From: Nemertoderma westbladi
Lineage: Eukaryota; Xenacoelomorpha; Nemertodermatida; Nemertodermatidae
Assembly (NCBI GenBank): GCA_032718475.1
Contig: JAUCBJ010009135.1
Span: 62,001 to 126,000 of the forward strand
Direction of reading: 5' to 3'
DNA length: 64,000 nucleotides
Below the pieces are notes generated by a model. It did not search any database. It was not told the DNA's origin and saw only the letters and a program-made list of their open reading frames with translations. Below are positions 1-12,235 of the stretch, piece by piece. Numbering within the stretch: the stretch's first letter is position 1; every line of letters begins with the position of its first letter. Both the position numbers and the translations under genes were made by a program.

Positions 1-417
1 CTTGTTAAACACTGCAGGCAGGAGCAGGAGCTAGGAGCAATTTGGCTTAAATGTTGCTTTGTAAAACTACTTTGGCAGTGTGCTATGCATGTATCTAAGC
101 TGGCTTGAATCGACATTCATCAAATCCACTCGCGATTTGGGGTGAAGATAATAATAATAATCACTTCCCCATGTGACGAACATGAACTGCTAAGGGAAGG
201 TCAGTATAATAGGAGGCCCTACGGGCAAATAGGAAGGCGGTGTCCATCGTCCACTCACAAAGTGGCTCTGAGCTCGTACCCAACGGCAGGTACATAGCAG
301 ACCCCCCAAGTATAAGACGCAGAACCACGCCCGTCGTGCATGGAAGACAGGTCCCGAAGTATAAAAGGCAGACAAAAAGGCTTGTTTGACAGACCGCATT
401 ATACGCACCGCTTCCGT

Positions 418-461
418 ATAGCGAAAAATATCCAGATTGGGGTCTGGATATTTTTCGCTAT
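418..461. repeat. Perfect 19-bp hairpin
   Basis: Arms 418-436 and 443-461 are exact reverse complements around a 6-base loop (ttgggg). The right arm and what follows (ggatatttttcgctatggag) resembles the SINE-like tail at 786-812 (gatattttttgatatggaaa). The palindrome may therefore be an inverted retroelement end, a foldback element or an assembly fold. It is not followed by a T-run and is unlikely to be a terminator. Confidence 0.7.
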
Positions 462-680
462 GGAGAGCACTCACACAACAATTCCTTTATTATTATTAAT
501 TCATAGCCTGGGCCTGGCATACGGGGTTACAGTGGTTTCAACAACACTGTATAGTTATTATTTGGGATATGGTTGCCATTACTGGCAGAGCACGGAACGT
601 TGAATGTTGTTGTACTTTCCTTTGAGTGATTAATTAAAAAGGCCAAAATATGATATCCCATTCCATAGCAAATAAATTAT

Positions 681-815
681 TCATCCGTCCTGGTAGCTCA
701 GTTGTCTTAGGACACAAACACACACACACGGCTGATGTCCGGATGTTTGAAACCTAGGTACCGGGTTCGAGCCCCAATAGAGTCGGTTGATATTTTTTGA
801 TATGGAAAGCGCTGT
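681..815 (+). mobile_element. tRNA-derived SINE-like fragment
   Basis: A pol III A-box-like string (tggtagctcagttg, 691-704) and a canonical B box (ggttcgagccc, 764-774) lie about 60 bases apart, with a (CA)n run inserted at 716-729. The T-stem pairs only partly and no acceptor stem can be drawn, so this is not a functional tRNA. The tail after the B box (gatatggaaagcgctgtc) is typical of SINE/LINE 3' regions. A decayed tRNA pseudogene is the alternative. Confidence 0.45.
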
Positions 816-1117
816 CATATTATTCTACTGAATTATTTCATTATATATATGAAATTGGGATCCCACACTGACTAACCCCGAGCAACTCTGTAGACTATGG
901 GGGGAAGTGGGTACAAATACATATAATATTAAACAAACAAATAATATTAAAGATAATATAACAGCACGATAAATTATACCGATCTCATTATATACTGTAC
1001 CAGCACTTACAGTAATATACATGTTGATAATGTGGTAATTAGTAATATATAATATAATAGTAATGCACATTGTACTTACTGTAAACAACTGTACTCATTT
1101 CAAAGTTAACCAACCAC

Positions 1118-4100
1118 TAACGTATATTAGGTATCTTTGAGCTTTACTCCTGCCTTCCGTACTGTATTGACGTATTTTAGGTATCTTTGAGCTTTACTCC
1201 TGCCTTCCGTACTGTATTGACGTATTTTAGGTAGCCTTGAGCTTTACTCCTGCCTTCCGTGCTGTATTGACGTATTTTAGGTAGCATTGAGCTTTACTCC
1301 TGCCTTCCGTACTGTATTGACGTATTTTAGGTAGCCTTGAGCTTTACTCCTGCCTTCCGTGCTGTATTAACGTATTTTAGGTAGCATTGAGCTTTACTCC
1401 TGTCTTCCGTACTGTATTGACGTATTTTAGGTAGCCTTGAGCTTTACTCCTGCCTTCCGTACTGTATTGACGTATTTTAGGTAGCCTTGAGCTTTACTCC
1501 TGCCTTCCGTACTGTATTAACGTATTTTAGGTAGCCTTGAGCTTTACTCCTGCCTTCCGTACTGTATTGACGTATTTTAGGTAGCCTTGAGCTTTACTCC
1601 TGCCTTCCGTGCTGTATTGACGTATTTTAGGTAGCATTGAGCTTTACTCCTGCCTTCCGTACTGTATTGACGTATTTTAGGTAGCCTTGAGCTTTACTCC
1701 TGCCTTCCGTACTGTATTGACGTATTTTAGGTAGCCTTGAGCTTTACTCCTGCCTTCCGTACTGTATTGACGTATTTTAGGTAGCCTTGAGCTTTACTCC
1801 TGCCTTCCGTACTGTATTAACGCATTTTAGGTAGCCTTGAGCTTTACTCCTGCCTTCCGTACTGTATTGACGCATTTTAGGTAGCCTTGAGCTTTACTCC
1901 TGCCTTCCGTACTGTATTGACGTATTTTAGGTAGCCTTGAGCTTTACTCCTGCCTTCCGTACTGTATTGACGTATTTTAGGTAGCCTTGAGCTTTACTCC
2001 TGCCTTCCGTACTGTATTGACGTATTTTAGGTAGCCTTGAGCTTTACTCCTGCCTTCCGTACTGTATTGACGTATTTTAGGTAGCCTTGAGCTTTACTCC
2101 TGCCTTCCGTACTGTATTGACGCATTTTAGGTAGGCTTGAGCTTTACTCCTGCCTTCCGTACTGTATTGACGTATTTTAGGTAGCCTTGAGCTTTACTCC
2201 TGTCTTCCGTACTGTATTGACGTATTTTAGGTAGCCTTGAGCTTTACTCCTGCCTTCCGTACTGTATTGACGTATTTTAGGTAGCCTTGAGCTTTACTCC
2301 TGCCTTCCGTACTGTATTGACGTATTTTAGGTAGCCTTGAGCTTTACTCCTGCCTTCCGTACTGTATTGACGTATTTTAGGTAGCCTTGAGCTTTACTCC
2401 TGCCTTCCGTACTGTATTGACGTATATTAGGTATCTTTGAGCTTTACTCCTGCCTTCCGTGCTGTATTAACGTATATTAGGTAGCCTTGAGCTTTACTCC
2501 TGCCTTCCGTACTGTATTGACGTATTTTAGGTAGCCTTGAGCTTTACTCCTGCCTTCCGTACTGTATTGACGTATTTTAGGTAGCCTTGAGCTTTACTCC
2601 TGCCTTCCGTGCTGTATTGACGTATTTTAGGTAGCCTTGAGCTTTACTCCTGCCTTCCGTACTGTATTGACGTATTTTAGGTAGCCTTGAGCTTTACTCC
2701 TGCCTTCCGTACTGTATTAACGTATTTTAGGTATCTTTGAGCTTTACTCCTGCCTTCCGTGCTGTATTGACGTATTTTAGGTAGCCTTGAGCTTTACTCC
2801 TGCCTTCCGTACTGTATTGACGTATTTTAGGTAGCCTTGAGCTTTACTCCTGCCTTCCGTACTGTATTGACGTATTTTAGGTAGCCTTGAGCTTTACTCC
2901 TGCCTTCCGTACTGTATTGACGTATTTTAGGTAGCCTTGAGCTTTACTCCTGCCTTCCGTACTGTATTGACGTATTTTAGGTAGCCTTGAGCTTTACTCC
3001 TGCCTTCCGTACTGTATTGACGTATTTTAGGTAGCCTTGAGCTTTACTCCTGCCTTCCGTACTGTATTGACGTATTTTAGGTAGCCTTGAGCTTTACTCC
3101 TGCCTTCCGTACTGTATTGACGTATTTTAGGTAGCCTTGAGCTTTACTCCTGCCTTCCGTACTGTATTGACGTATTTTAGGTAGCCTTGAGCTTTACTCC
3201 TGCCTTCCGTACTGTATTGACGTATTTTAGGTAGCCTTGAGCTTTACTCCTGCCTTCCGTACTGTATTGACGCATTTTAGGTAGCCTTGAGCTTTACTCC
3301 TGCCTTCCGTACTGTATTGACGTATTTTAGGTAGCCTTGAGCTTTACTCCTGCCTTCCGTACTGTATTGACGCATTTTAGGTAGCCTTGAGCTTTACTCC
3401 TGCCTTCCGTGCTGTATTGACGTATATTAGGTATCTTTGAGCTTTACTCCTGCCTTCCGTACTGTATTAACGCATTTTAGGTAGCCTTGAGCTTTACTCC
3501 TGCCTTCCGTACTGTATTGACGTATATTAGGTATCTTTGAGCTTTACTCCTGCCTTCCGTACTGTATTGACGCATTTTAGGTAGCCTTGAGCTTTACTCC
3601 TGCCTTCCGTACTGTATTGACGTATTTTAGGTATCTTTGAGCTTTACTCCTGCCTTCCGTACTGTATTGACGTATTTTAGGTAGCTTTGAGCTTTACTCC
3701 TGCCTTCCGTACTGTATTGACGCATTTTAGGTAGCCTTGAGCTTTACTCCTGCCTTCCGTGCTGTATTGACGTATTTTAGGTAGCCTTGAGCTTTACTCC
3801 TGCCTTCCGTACTGTATTGACGCATTTTAGGTAGCCTTGAGCTTTACTCCTGCCTTCCGTACTGTATTGACGCATTTTAGGTAGCCTTGAGCTTTACTCC
3901 TGCCTTCCGTACTGTATTGACGTATTTTAGGTAGCCTTGAGCTTTACTCCTGCCTTCCGTACTGTATTGACGTATTTTAGGTATCTTTGAGCTTTACTCC
4001 TGCCTTCCGTACTGTATTGACGCATTTTAGGTAGCCTTGAGCTTTACTCCTGCCTTCCGTACTGTATTGACGTATTTTAGGTAGCCTTGAGCTTTACTCC

Positions 4101-7100
4101 TGCCTTCCGTACTGTATTGACGCATTTTAGGTAGCCTTGAGCTTTACTCCTGCCTTCCGTGCTGTATTGACGTATTTTAGGTAGCCTTGAGCTTTACTCC
4201 TGCCTTCCGTGCTGTATTGACGTATTTTAGGTAGCCTTGAGCTTTACTCCTGCCTTCCGTGCTGTATTGACGTATTTTAGGTAGCCTTGAGCTTTACTCC
4301 TGCCTTCCGTGCTGTATTGACGCATTTTAGGTAGCCTTGAGCTTTACTCCTGCCTTCCGTACTGTATTGACGCATTTTAGGTAGCCTTGAGCTTTACTCC
4401 TGCCTTCCGTACTGTATTGACGTATTTTAGGTAGCCTTGAGCTTTACTCCTGCCTTCCGTACTGTATTGACGTATTTTAGGTAGCCTTGAGCTTTACTCC
4501 TGCCTTCCGTGCTGTATTGACGTATTTTAGGTAGCCTTGAGCTTTACTCCTGCCTTCCGTGCTGTATTGACGCATTTTAGGTAGCCTTGAGCTTTACTCC
4601 TGCCTTCCGTGCTGTATTGACGTATTTTAGGTAGCCTTGAGCTTTACTCCTGCCTTCCGTACTGTATTGACGTATTTTAGGTAGCCTTGAGCTTTACTCC
4701 TGCCTTCCGTACTGTATTGACGCATTTTAGGTAGCCTTGAGCTTTACTCCTGCCTTCCGTGCTGTATTGACGTATTTTAGGTAGCCTTGAGCTTTACTCC
4801 TGCCTTCCGTACTGTATTGACGCATTTTAGGTAGCCTTGAGCTTTACTCCTGCCTTCCGTACTGTATTGACGTATTTTAGGTAGCCTTGAGCTTTACTCC
4901 TGCCTTCCGTGCTGTATTGACGCATTTTAGGTAGCCTTGAGCTTTACTCCTGCCTTCCGTACTGTATTGACGTATTTTAGGTAGCCTTGAGCTTTACTCC
5001 TGCCTTCCGTACTGTATTGACGCATTTTAGGTAGCCTTGAGCTTTACTCCTGCCTTCCGTGCTGTATTGACGTATTTTAGGTAGCCTTGAGCTTTACTCC
5101 TGCCTTCCGTACTGTATTGACGCATTTTAGGTAGCCTTGAGCTTTACTCCTGCCTTCCGTACTGTATTGACGTATTTTAGGTAGCCTTGAGCTTTACTCC
5201 TGCCTTCCGTACTGTATTGACGCATTTTAGGTAGCCTTGAGCTTTACTCCTGCCTTCCGTACTGTATTGACGTATTTTAGGTAGCCTTGAGCTTTACTCC
5301 TGCCTTCCGTACTGTATTGACGTATTTTAGGTAGCCTTGAGCTTTACTCCTGCCTTCCGTGCTGTATTGACGCATTTTAGGTAGCCTTGAGCTTTACTCC
5401 TGCCTTCCGTACTGTATTGACGTATTTTAGGTAGCCTTGAGCTTTACTCCTGCCTTCCGTACTGTATTGACGCATTTTAGGTAGCCTTGAGCTTTACTCC
5501 TGCCTTCCGTGCTGTATTGACGTATTTTAGGTAGCCTTGAGCTTTACTCCTGCCTTCCGTACTGTATTGACGTATTTTAGGTAGCCTTGAGCTTTACTCC
5601 TGCCTTCCGTACTGTATTAACGTATTTTAGGTAGCCTTGAGCTTTACTCCTGCCTTCCGTGCTGTATTGACGTATTTTAGGTAGCCTTGAGCTTTACTCC
5701 TGCCTTCCGTACTGTATTGACGTATTTTAGGTAGCCTTGAGCTTTACTCCTGCCTTCCGTACTGTATTGACGTATTTTAGGTAGCCTTGAGCTTTACTCC
5801 TGCCTTCCGTACTGTATTGACGTATTTTAGGTAGCCTTGAGCTTTACTCCTGCCTTCCGTACTGTATTGACGTATTTTAGGTAGCCTTGAGCTTTACTCC
5901 TGCCTTCCGTACTGTATTGACGCATTTTAGGTAGCCTTGAGCTTTACTCCTGCCTTCCGTACTGTATTGACGCATTTTAGGTAGCCTTGAGCTTTACTCC
6001 TGCCTTCCGTACTGTATTGACGCATTTTAGGTAGCCTTGAGCTTTACTCCTGCCTTCCGTACTGTATTGACGCATTTTAGGTAGCCTTGAGCTTTACTCC
6101 TGCCTTCCGTACTGTATTGACGTATTTTAGGTAGCCTTGAGCTTTACTCCTGCCTTCCGTACTGTATTGACGTATTTTAGGTAGCCTTGAGCTTTACTCC
6201 TGCCTTCCGTGCTGTATTGACGTATTTTAGGTAGCCTTGAGCTTTACTCCTGCCTTCCGTACTGTATTGACGTATTTTAGGTAGCCTTGAGCTTTACTCC
6301 TGCCTTCCGTGACTGTATTGACGTATTTTAGGTAGCCTTGAGCTTTACTCCTGCCTTCCGTACTGTATTAACGTATTTTAGGTAGCCTTGAGCTTTACTC
6401 CTGCCTTCCGTACTGTATTGACGTATTTTAGGTAGCCTTGAGCTTTACTCCTGCCTTCCGTACTGTATTGACGTATTTTAGGTAGCCTTGAGCTTTACTC
6501 CTGCCTTCCGTACTGTATTGACGTATTTTAGGTAGCCTTGAGCTTTACTCCTGCCTTCCGTAGCTGTATTGACGTATTTTAGGTAGCCTTGAGCTTTACT
6601 CCTGCCTTCCGTACTGTATTGACGCATTTTAGGTAGCCTTGAGCTTTACTCCTGCCTTCCGTGCTGTATTGACGTATTTTAGGTAGCCTTGAGCTTTACT
6701 CCTGCCTTCCGTACTGTATTAACGTATTTTAGGTAGCCTTGAGCTTTACTCCTGCCTTCCGTGCTGTATTGACGCATTTTAGGTAGCCTTGAGCTTTACT
6801 CCTGCCTTCCGTACTGTATTGACGTATTTTAGGTAGCCTTGAGCTTTACTCCTGCCTTCCGTACTGTATTGACGCATTTTAGGTAGCCTTGAGCTTTACT
6901 CCTGCCTTCCGTGCTGTATTGACGTATTTTAGGTAGCCTTGAGCTTTACTCCTGCCTTCCGTACTGTATTGACGTATTTTAGGTAGCCTTGAGCTTTACT
7001 CCTGCCTTCCGTACTGTATTGACGTATTTTAGGTAGCCTTGAGCTTTACTCCTGCCTTCCGTACTGTATTGACGTATTTTAGGTAGCCTTGAGCTTTACT

Positions 7101-7832
7101 CCTGCCTTCCGTACTGTATTGACGTATTTTAGGTAGCCTTGAGCTTTACTCCTGCCTTCCGTACTGTATTGACGTCATTTTAGGTAGCCTTGAGCTTTAC
7201 TCCTGCCTTCCGTACTGTATTGACGCATTTTAGGTAGCCTTGAGCTTTACTCCTGCCTTCCGTACTGTATTGACGTATTTTAGGTAGCCTTGAGCTTTAC
7301 TCCTGCCTTCCGTACTGTATTGACGCATTTTAGGTAGCCTTGAGCTTTACTCCTGCCTTCCGTACTGTATTGACGTATTTTAGGTAGCCTTGAGCTTTAC
7401 TCCTGCCTTCCGTACTGTATTGACGTATTTTAGGTAGCCTTGAGCTTTACTCCTGCCTTCCGTACTGTATTGACGTATTTTAGGTAGCCTTGAGCTTTAC
7501 TCCTGCCTTCCGTACTGTATTGACGTATTTTAGGTAGCCTTGAGCTTTACTCCTGCCTTCCGTACTGTATTGACGTATTTTAGGTAGCCTTGAGCTTTAC
7601 TCCTGCCTTCCGTACTGTATTAACGCATTTTAGGTAGCCTTGAGCTTTACTCCTGCCTTCCGTACTGTATTAACGTATTTTAGGTAGCCTTGAGCTTTAC
7701 TCCTGCCTTCCGTACTGTATTGACGCATTTTAGGTAGCCTTGAGCTTTACTCCTGCCTTCCGTACTGTATTAACGCATTTTAGGTAGCCTTGAGCTTTAC
7801 TCCTGCCTTCCGTACTGTATTGAAGCATTTTA
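1118..7832. repeat. 50-bp minisatellite array (~134 copies)
   Basis: Head-to-tail 50-bp units share the core gagctttactcctgccttcc. Most units differ only at a few recurring positions: A/G before ctgtatt, cgtatt/cgcatt, and tagcc/tagca/tatct. A few single-base indels (near 6311, 6562 and 7175) shift the phase. Diverged units carrying cgtatattaggtatctttg cluster at the left edge and recur inside (near 2421, 3421 and 3521), as expected from unequal exchange. The period is not a multiple of three, so there is no long frame. Confidence 0.97.
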
Positions 7833-8146
7833 ATAATTAGTGCGAGGCTGTATATTTATTGTAACTATACACTTAGAATAATTAATAACCCCGCTTGCAG
7901 TTTGCACTTAGCTCTCATACTTGCATCCACTACCAACTAATTGCGGCTGTTATATGGCGTAGTAACTACAGTATGTAAGCAAAGGTTTACTGATTATAAT
8001 GCAGTATATACGTAATATTGCAATTCAATTAATTAATTGTAAAATAATTTGAAACAAAATTAAAGCTTTGGTGACTAAAACTGTAATACAGTGCCGGTAA
8101 AGAAAGAATTTTTATTAAATTTAATGGCAATTTGATTAATTAAATA
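7833..8146. promoter_or_regulatory. Presumed 5' region of the beta-lactamase-like gene
   Basis: AT-rich single-copy DNA lies between the 50-bp array and the ATG at 8147. An in-frame TAA at 8141-8143 fixes the genomic start of the frame. The ATG context (ata ATG G) is acceptable, with A at -3 and G at +4. A TATA-like gcagtatatacg lies near 8000. No transcription start can be assigned from sequence alone. Confidence 0.3.
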
Positions 8147-9421
8147 ATGGGTTTGATTAAAGCAAGTCTTTATGTGGCTATTATTGCGTTGCTGGCCAAT
8201 GTATTACCCGTTCTGTGGAAATTATACACAGCAAAACCACTCCGGGTGCACGTTGATGGGGCGGTTGAGGAATCCTTTAGAGAAGTTGAGTCGATATTCC
8301 GTGGATTTTTCGAGGAAGGTCGAGTTATCGGAGGGGCGTCTTTCTCGGTGTACCATCGGGGTAGATTGGTGGTGGACCTGTGGGGCGGCTACACTGACGA
8401 GATATCACCATGGCGACGCGACACTCTGGGCCTATTCTTTAGTTCTACTAAAAGTACCGCGGCTATTTGCGCCAATATGCTAATCTATCGAGGCCATATG
8501 AAACCTGATGACTTAGTAACGAAATACTGGCCGGAGTTCGGTAATAACGGTAAAGGCAACGTCACTGTGCGAATGTTATTGAACCATCAGGCAGGGTTAT
8601 CCCACACCGAGTCACCAATTACAGAGGAAATGATACTGGAAGAAAGCGGACACTCATTGGACATACTGTTAGCCAATCAGCGACCAGTATCGGAACCCGG
8701 TGGACCTGCGGTTTACCACGCAATCACCTATGCGTGGGTGGTAAATGGGTTAATCCGACGGGTGGACCCACAAGGAAGAGACATCGTTCGTTTCCTTCGT
8801 GAGGAGATAACGGAACCGATGGGAGTTGAGTTCCATATCGGGTTACCGCTCAACGAATCCTACCGATCCGTACGGCTCTATGACTACATCTCCACGAAGG
8901 ATCAACTCTATATGCTACGAACTCTGCTAACCGATGCCAACGCCAGGAATTTCATGATGAAACTATTCAGTGGTGAGTTCGCTAATACCAGTAAAAACAT
9001 ACCGGGGATTATAATGGGGGCTCCAAACTCTCCATATTCCCGCCGTCTTCCAATCGGTTCCATGTATGGGTTCACCACGACCCGGGATTTTGCCCGCATT
9101 ATGGACCGTTTAGCCAACCCTGGAACCGATCCACTGCTTCCTAAGAGTTACAGCGACGGTATATTCGCGCAGGGTGCGCCTGGGTTTAGTGGTCGTTTCT
9201 TCGCTTTGGGTTTTTTGAGTAAACCGCGTCCCCTTTCGGACCATGGACCAGAGTTGCTGGGACACCCCGGTTATGGAGGTCAGGAAGCTTACTTCGACAC
9301 GACAGAGGGCATTGGGTATGCCTACACCCAGAACTCCTTGTATAAGATTGCCATGCCCAACATAGAAGCTCCTTTGTTGAAGAAGCTACTAGAGGCCACG
9401 TACGGGGCCTTGCGAAAGTGA
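8147..9421 (+). CDS. Beta-lactamase-domain (serine hydrolase) protein, membrane-anchored
   Basis: The 424-residue intron-free frame has the class C beta-lactamase / EstB-type fold signatures. The nucleophile motif SxxK is S99-S100-T101-K102 in FFSSTKSTAA. The tyrosine motif is ITYAW (Y195). The third motif is GHPGYGG (H373 and G375), in place of the KTG of true beta-lactamases. This pattern fits the animal beta-lactamase-domain-containing proteins and bacterial family VIII esterases, which generally act as esterases or peptidases; the substrate cannot be told. Residues ~7-25 form a hydrophobic segment followed by lysines, read as a signal anchor. Length is normal for the family, and all three catalytic motifs are present. 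The frame is visibly more GC-rich than the flanking DNA. The lack of introns could reflect a retrocopy, old transfer from bacteria, or ordinary gene structure in this lineage. No partner gene is adjacent. Confidence 0.88.
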   Translation: MGLIKASLYVAIIALLANVLPVLWKLYTAKPLRVHVDGAVEESFREVESIFRGFFEEGRVIGGASFSVYHRGRLVVDLWGGYTDEISPWRRDTLGLFFSSTKSTAAICANMLIYRGHMKPDDLVTKYWPEFGNNGKGNVTVRMLLNHQAGLSHTESPITEEMILEESGHSLDILLANQRPVSEPGGPAVYHAITYAWVVNGLIRRVDPQGRDIVRFLREEITEPMGVEFHIGLPLNESYRSVRLYDYISTKDQLYMLRTLLTDANARNFMMKLFSGEFANTSKNIPGIIMGAPNSPYSRRLPIGSMYGFTTTRDFARIMDRLANPGTDPLLPKSYSDGIFAQGAPGFSGRFFALGFLSKPRPLSDHGPELLGHPGYGGQEAYFDTTEGIGYAYTQNSLYKIAMPNIEAPLLKKLLEATYGALRK

Positions 9422-10187
9422 GATGGCGTTGAAATTTTATTAAAATTGGCTACCGTATTAGGTGTTACTCTGTTTAATCTTCCCTGGATATCTTTATCTT
9501 CTGAACCTCCCCATTAGTGCCCATGTCTCTCTCAGGATCTCTAGATTAGTTTTTAGGAATGTATCGCACTATTATCTTATAAGTGCTCGATTATAAGTAT
9601 TCATGAAATTAGTAGTTATTTTTATTCATATAGTGCTTATTTATTAATTCCTATGTAGCCCTTCTCATGCGAGCCTACGTTCATTCCTGCAACTACATAC
9701 ACGTGTAACTTTTTAATTTCTAACTTTTTAATATTTAAATTGGTAACATAGGCTGATAATAATTTATAATTATTATTAAATATTATAAATTTATATTATA
9801 ATTGGTGTTTATTGTTAATTTTCGCATATTGACACTGAAACTGGCTAAGATTATTTTTTATAATTGTGACGGGATCCGAGTTGGCGCGGGATCCCGCCGG
9901 TGAATGTGTGTCGTGTTTAGTACGCGTCACCGCGCTGTAGGTATCAAGACTGAAAGACCGTAGGCCGATATACATACCGTACAATCGAATTGTTGCTTTA
10001 TCGTTGTTAATAATAGCTGATATATATAAGTACTGGTAGATAACAGCACAATCAGTATGTACTGTACTGGATACCCGGCTGTGATTCGTAAATCACTCTG
10101 TCCCCCATTTTCTCGGTAGGTGGCGTGCAGCGGATAACAATAATTACAAATAAATGTTATATATAGATATATAGGCAGCGATTTTTT
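9422..10187. other. 3' flank, no gene seen
   Basis: AT-rich DNA with a candidate weak poly(A) signal (attaaa, 9439-9444), another attaaa at 9775-9780 and an aataaa at 10149-10154. None can be tied firmly to the upstream gene. A short GC-rich patch (9870-9965) contains the 12-base palindrome gcgggatcccgc. No coding evidence. Confidence 0.4.
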
Positions 10188-10309
10188 ATGTCCTTTTATT
10201 TGACTTTTTTTGTCCTCCTTTTTTTACGAATTGTGCATAATGACTTTTGTTGTCCCTTTAATGACTTTTGTTGTCATTTAATGAATTTTTATGTATGTAT
10301 TTCTTCAAA

Positions 10310-10569
10310 CTGTCAGACTGATGATTTCTGGACTGTCAGACAGTTGATTTCAACATGCCTATTACAAAACATTCAAAATTTGTTGATTTCTGGTCTGTCG
10401 GACAGTTGGTTTCACTATGACTGTATGCCTGTGCCAAAACAGTCAAAATTCCATGATTTATAGACTATGAGATAGATTTCCATATGCGCCTGTGGTAAAA
10501 GACTCTAAATTTAATAGTTTGTGGTTGTTGTCGATAATCGATTACCACATGACGTAGGAAAACACTCTT
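10310..10569. repeat. Degenerate ~65-bp tandem repeat (about 4 copies)
   Basis: Successive blocks follow the order tgatttctgg - ctgtcagacag - gatttc.a.atg - cc...acaaaacattcaaaatt, each copy more diverged than the last. Two copies keep the perfect palindrome ctgtcNgacag. An ATG-led frame runs through the region but has no family resemblance. The repeat stops where the 68-bp array begins. Confidence 0.6.
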
Positions 10570-10585
10570 TTTTATAGCCAAAAGC

Positions 10586-11708
10586 AATTACCAATTGATG
10601 GAAAGGAGCAGGTTAAGGCCGGATTTTCTAACCAAAACAATAAACAGTCACTTTACCAAATGAAGGAAAGGAGCAGGTTACAGAGGCTAGCCTTTCTAAC
10701 CAAAACAATAAACGGTCATTTTACCAAATCAGGGAAAGGAGCAGGTTACAGAGGCGGGATTTTCTAACCAAAACAATAACCAATCACTTTACCAAATGAA
10801 GGAAAGAGTAGGTTACAGAGGCTAGCCTTTCTAACCAAAACAATAAACGGTCATTTTACCAAATCAGGGAAAGGAGCAGGTTACAGAGGCGGGATTTTCT
10901 AACCAAAACAATAAACGGTCATTTTACAAAATCAGGGAAAGGAGCAGGTTACAGAGGCGGGATTTTCTAACCAAAACAATAAACAATCACTTTACCAAAT
11001 GAAGGAAAGGAACAGGTTACATAGATGGTTTTTTCTAACCAAAACAATAAACGATAACATTACCTAATGAAGGAAAGGAGCAGGTTACATAGATGGTCTT
11101 TTCTAACCAAAACAATAAAAGATAACATTACCAATTGAGAGAAAGGAGCAGGTTACAGAGGCGGGATTTCCTAACCAAAACAATAAACGATCACTTAACT
11201 AATTGAGGGAAAGGAGCACGTTACAGAGGCGGGATTTTCTAACCAAAACAATAAAAGATCATTTAACTAATTGAGGGAAAGGGGCAGGTTACAGAGGCGG
11301 GATTTTCTAACCAAAACCATAAACAGTCGCTTTACAAAATGAAGGAAAGGAGCAGGTTACAGAGGCGGGATTTTCTAACCAAAACAATAAAAGATCATTT
11401 AACTAATTGAGGGAAAGGGGCAGGTTACAGAGGCGGGATTTTCTAACCAAAACCATAAACAGTCGCTTTACAAAATGAAGGAAAGGAGCAGGTTACAGAG
11501 GCGGGCCTTTCTAACCAAAACAATAAACGGTCACTTTACCAAATCAGGGAAAGGAGCAGGTTACAGAGGCGGGATTTTCTAACCAAAACAATAAAAGATC
11601 ATTTAACTAATTGAAGGAAAGGAGTGGGTTACAGAGGCGGGATTTTCTAACCAAAACAATAAACAGTCACTTTACTATATGAAGGAAAGGAGCAGGTTAC
11701 AGAGGCGG
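10586..11708. repeat. 68-bp minisatellite, locus 1 (~16 copies)
   Basis: Units of 68 bp carry the conserved core ttctaaccaaaacaataaac, preceded by caggttacagaggc. Copies vary in the tagcc/cggga segment and in the agatc/cggtc/cagtc segment, and variant pairs recur (near 11247-11330 and 11387-11470), showing block duplication. The same family is found at 36874-37620 and as a single remnant at 27832-27852. Confidence 0.95.
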
Positions 11709-12053
11709 TTTATATATATATATATAAATGTTGTACAGTATATGTCGAAGGACCAACTTCTATTTTTTCTATCTATGTTTCACTTGTATCAGTTATATGC
11801 ACGCATTTATAGGAGAAAGACCAATCTTTCTTCTTGATTCTTCGGTTATCAAGTTGACTAAAAAGGCAATTTTACTGAGTAATAATTATTTACCAACGAG
11901 TAATTAATCTTCTTCGGTCTTTATACATAAATTTTTAGCTAGTTTTAATTAAATATTACAGGAATTTTAAGGTAAGCCGGATTTTACGAGGTTCTAATTA
12001 ACCATACCGCCTCTTCAAGAAGATAAGCAACTCAGAACAACCCGAATTAATTG
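11709..12053. other. AT-rich spacer, nothing recognised
   Basis: Begins with a (TA)n run at about 11710-11726, followed by AT-rich DNA. No open frame, RNA gene or repeat is recognised here. Confidence 0.4.
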
Positions 12054-12225
12054 CCTGTGGGGCGAGCCACGAAGTTTACTTCGAATATGGGTACCATTAA
12101 CGAGTTGTCTGTCGACGTCGTCGTCTGTCGCCGTTTAATTTATGAGGATGAAATTAAAGCAAACTTGGTACGTATGTAGTCCGTCAAAAGATTATAAAGA
12201 ATCTAAAGTTTGGTAATAAATGAGA
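12054..12225 (-). mobile_element. LINE 3'-tail fragment, minus orientation
   Basis: The reverse complement matches 62960-63175 in order: attcttt..., ggactacatacgtacca, a degenerate (GACGAC..AGAC)n tract, cagacaactcgttaatgg, cccatat and ggctcgccccaca. Both copies therefore belong to one dispersed element, read here as the 3' untranslated end of a non-LTR retrotransposon. A second short scrap with acttggtacgtatgcagtc lies at about 12333-12352. Confidence 0.65.
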
Positions 12226-12235
12226 CAATCTGTGA

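Larger units (their letters stand above)
1..1117. other. Non-coding left flank
   Basis: No convincing gene is visible. The stretch holds a perfect hairpin (418-461), a tRNA-like SINE fragment (~681-815) and AT-rich DNA from about 820 to 1117. A TATA-box-like string (gtataaaaggc, 359-369) lies in a short imperfect duplication: caagtataagacgcaga near 330 is echoed by gaagtataaaaggcaga near 357. No open frame follows it that resembles a protein family, so a promoter role is not claimed. Confidence 0.5.

Noticed and set aside
684-790. Functional tRNA gene
   Set aside because: A and B boxes are present, but a CA run interrupts the body, the T-stem is incomplete and no acceptor stem pairs.
1118-7832. 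CRISPR array or bacterial repeat locus
   Set aside because: Units are contiguous with no unique spacers and the context is eukaryotic.
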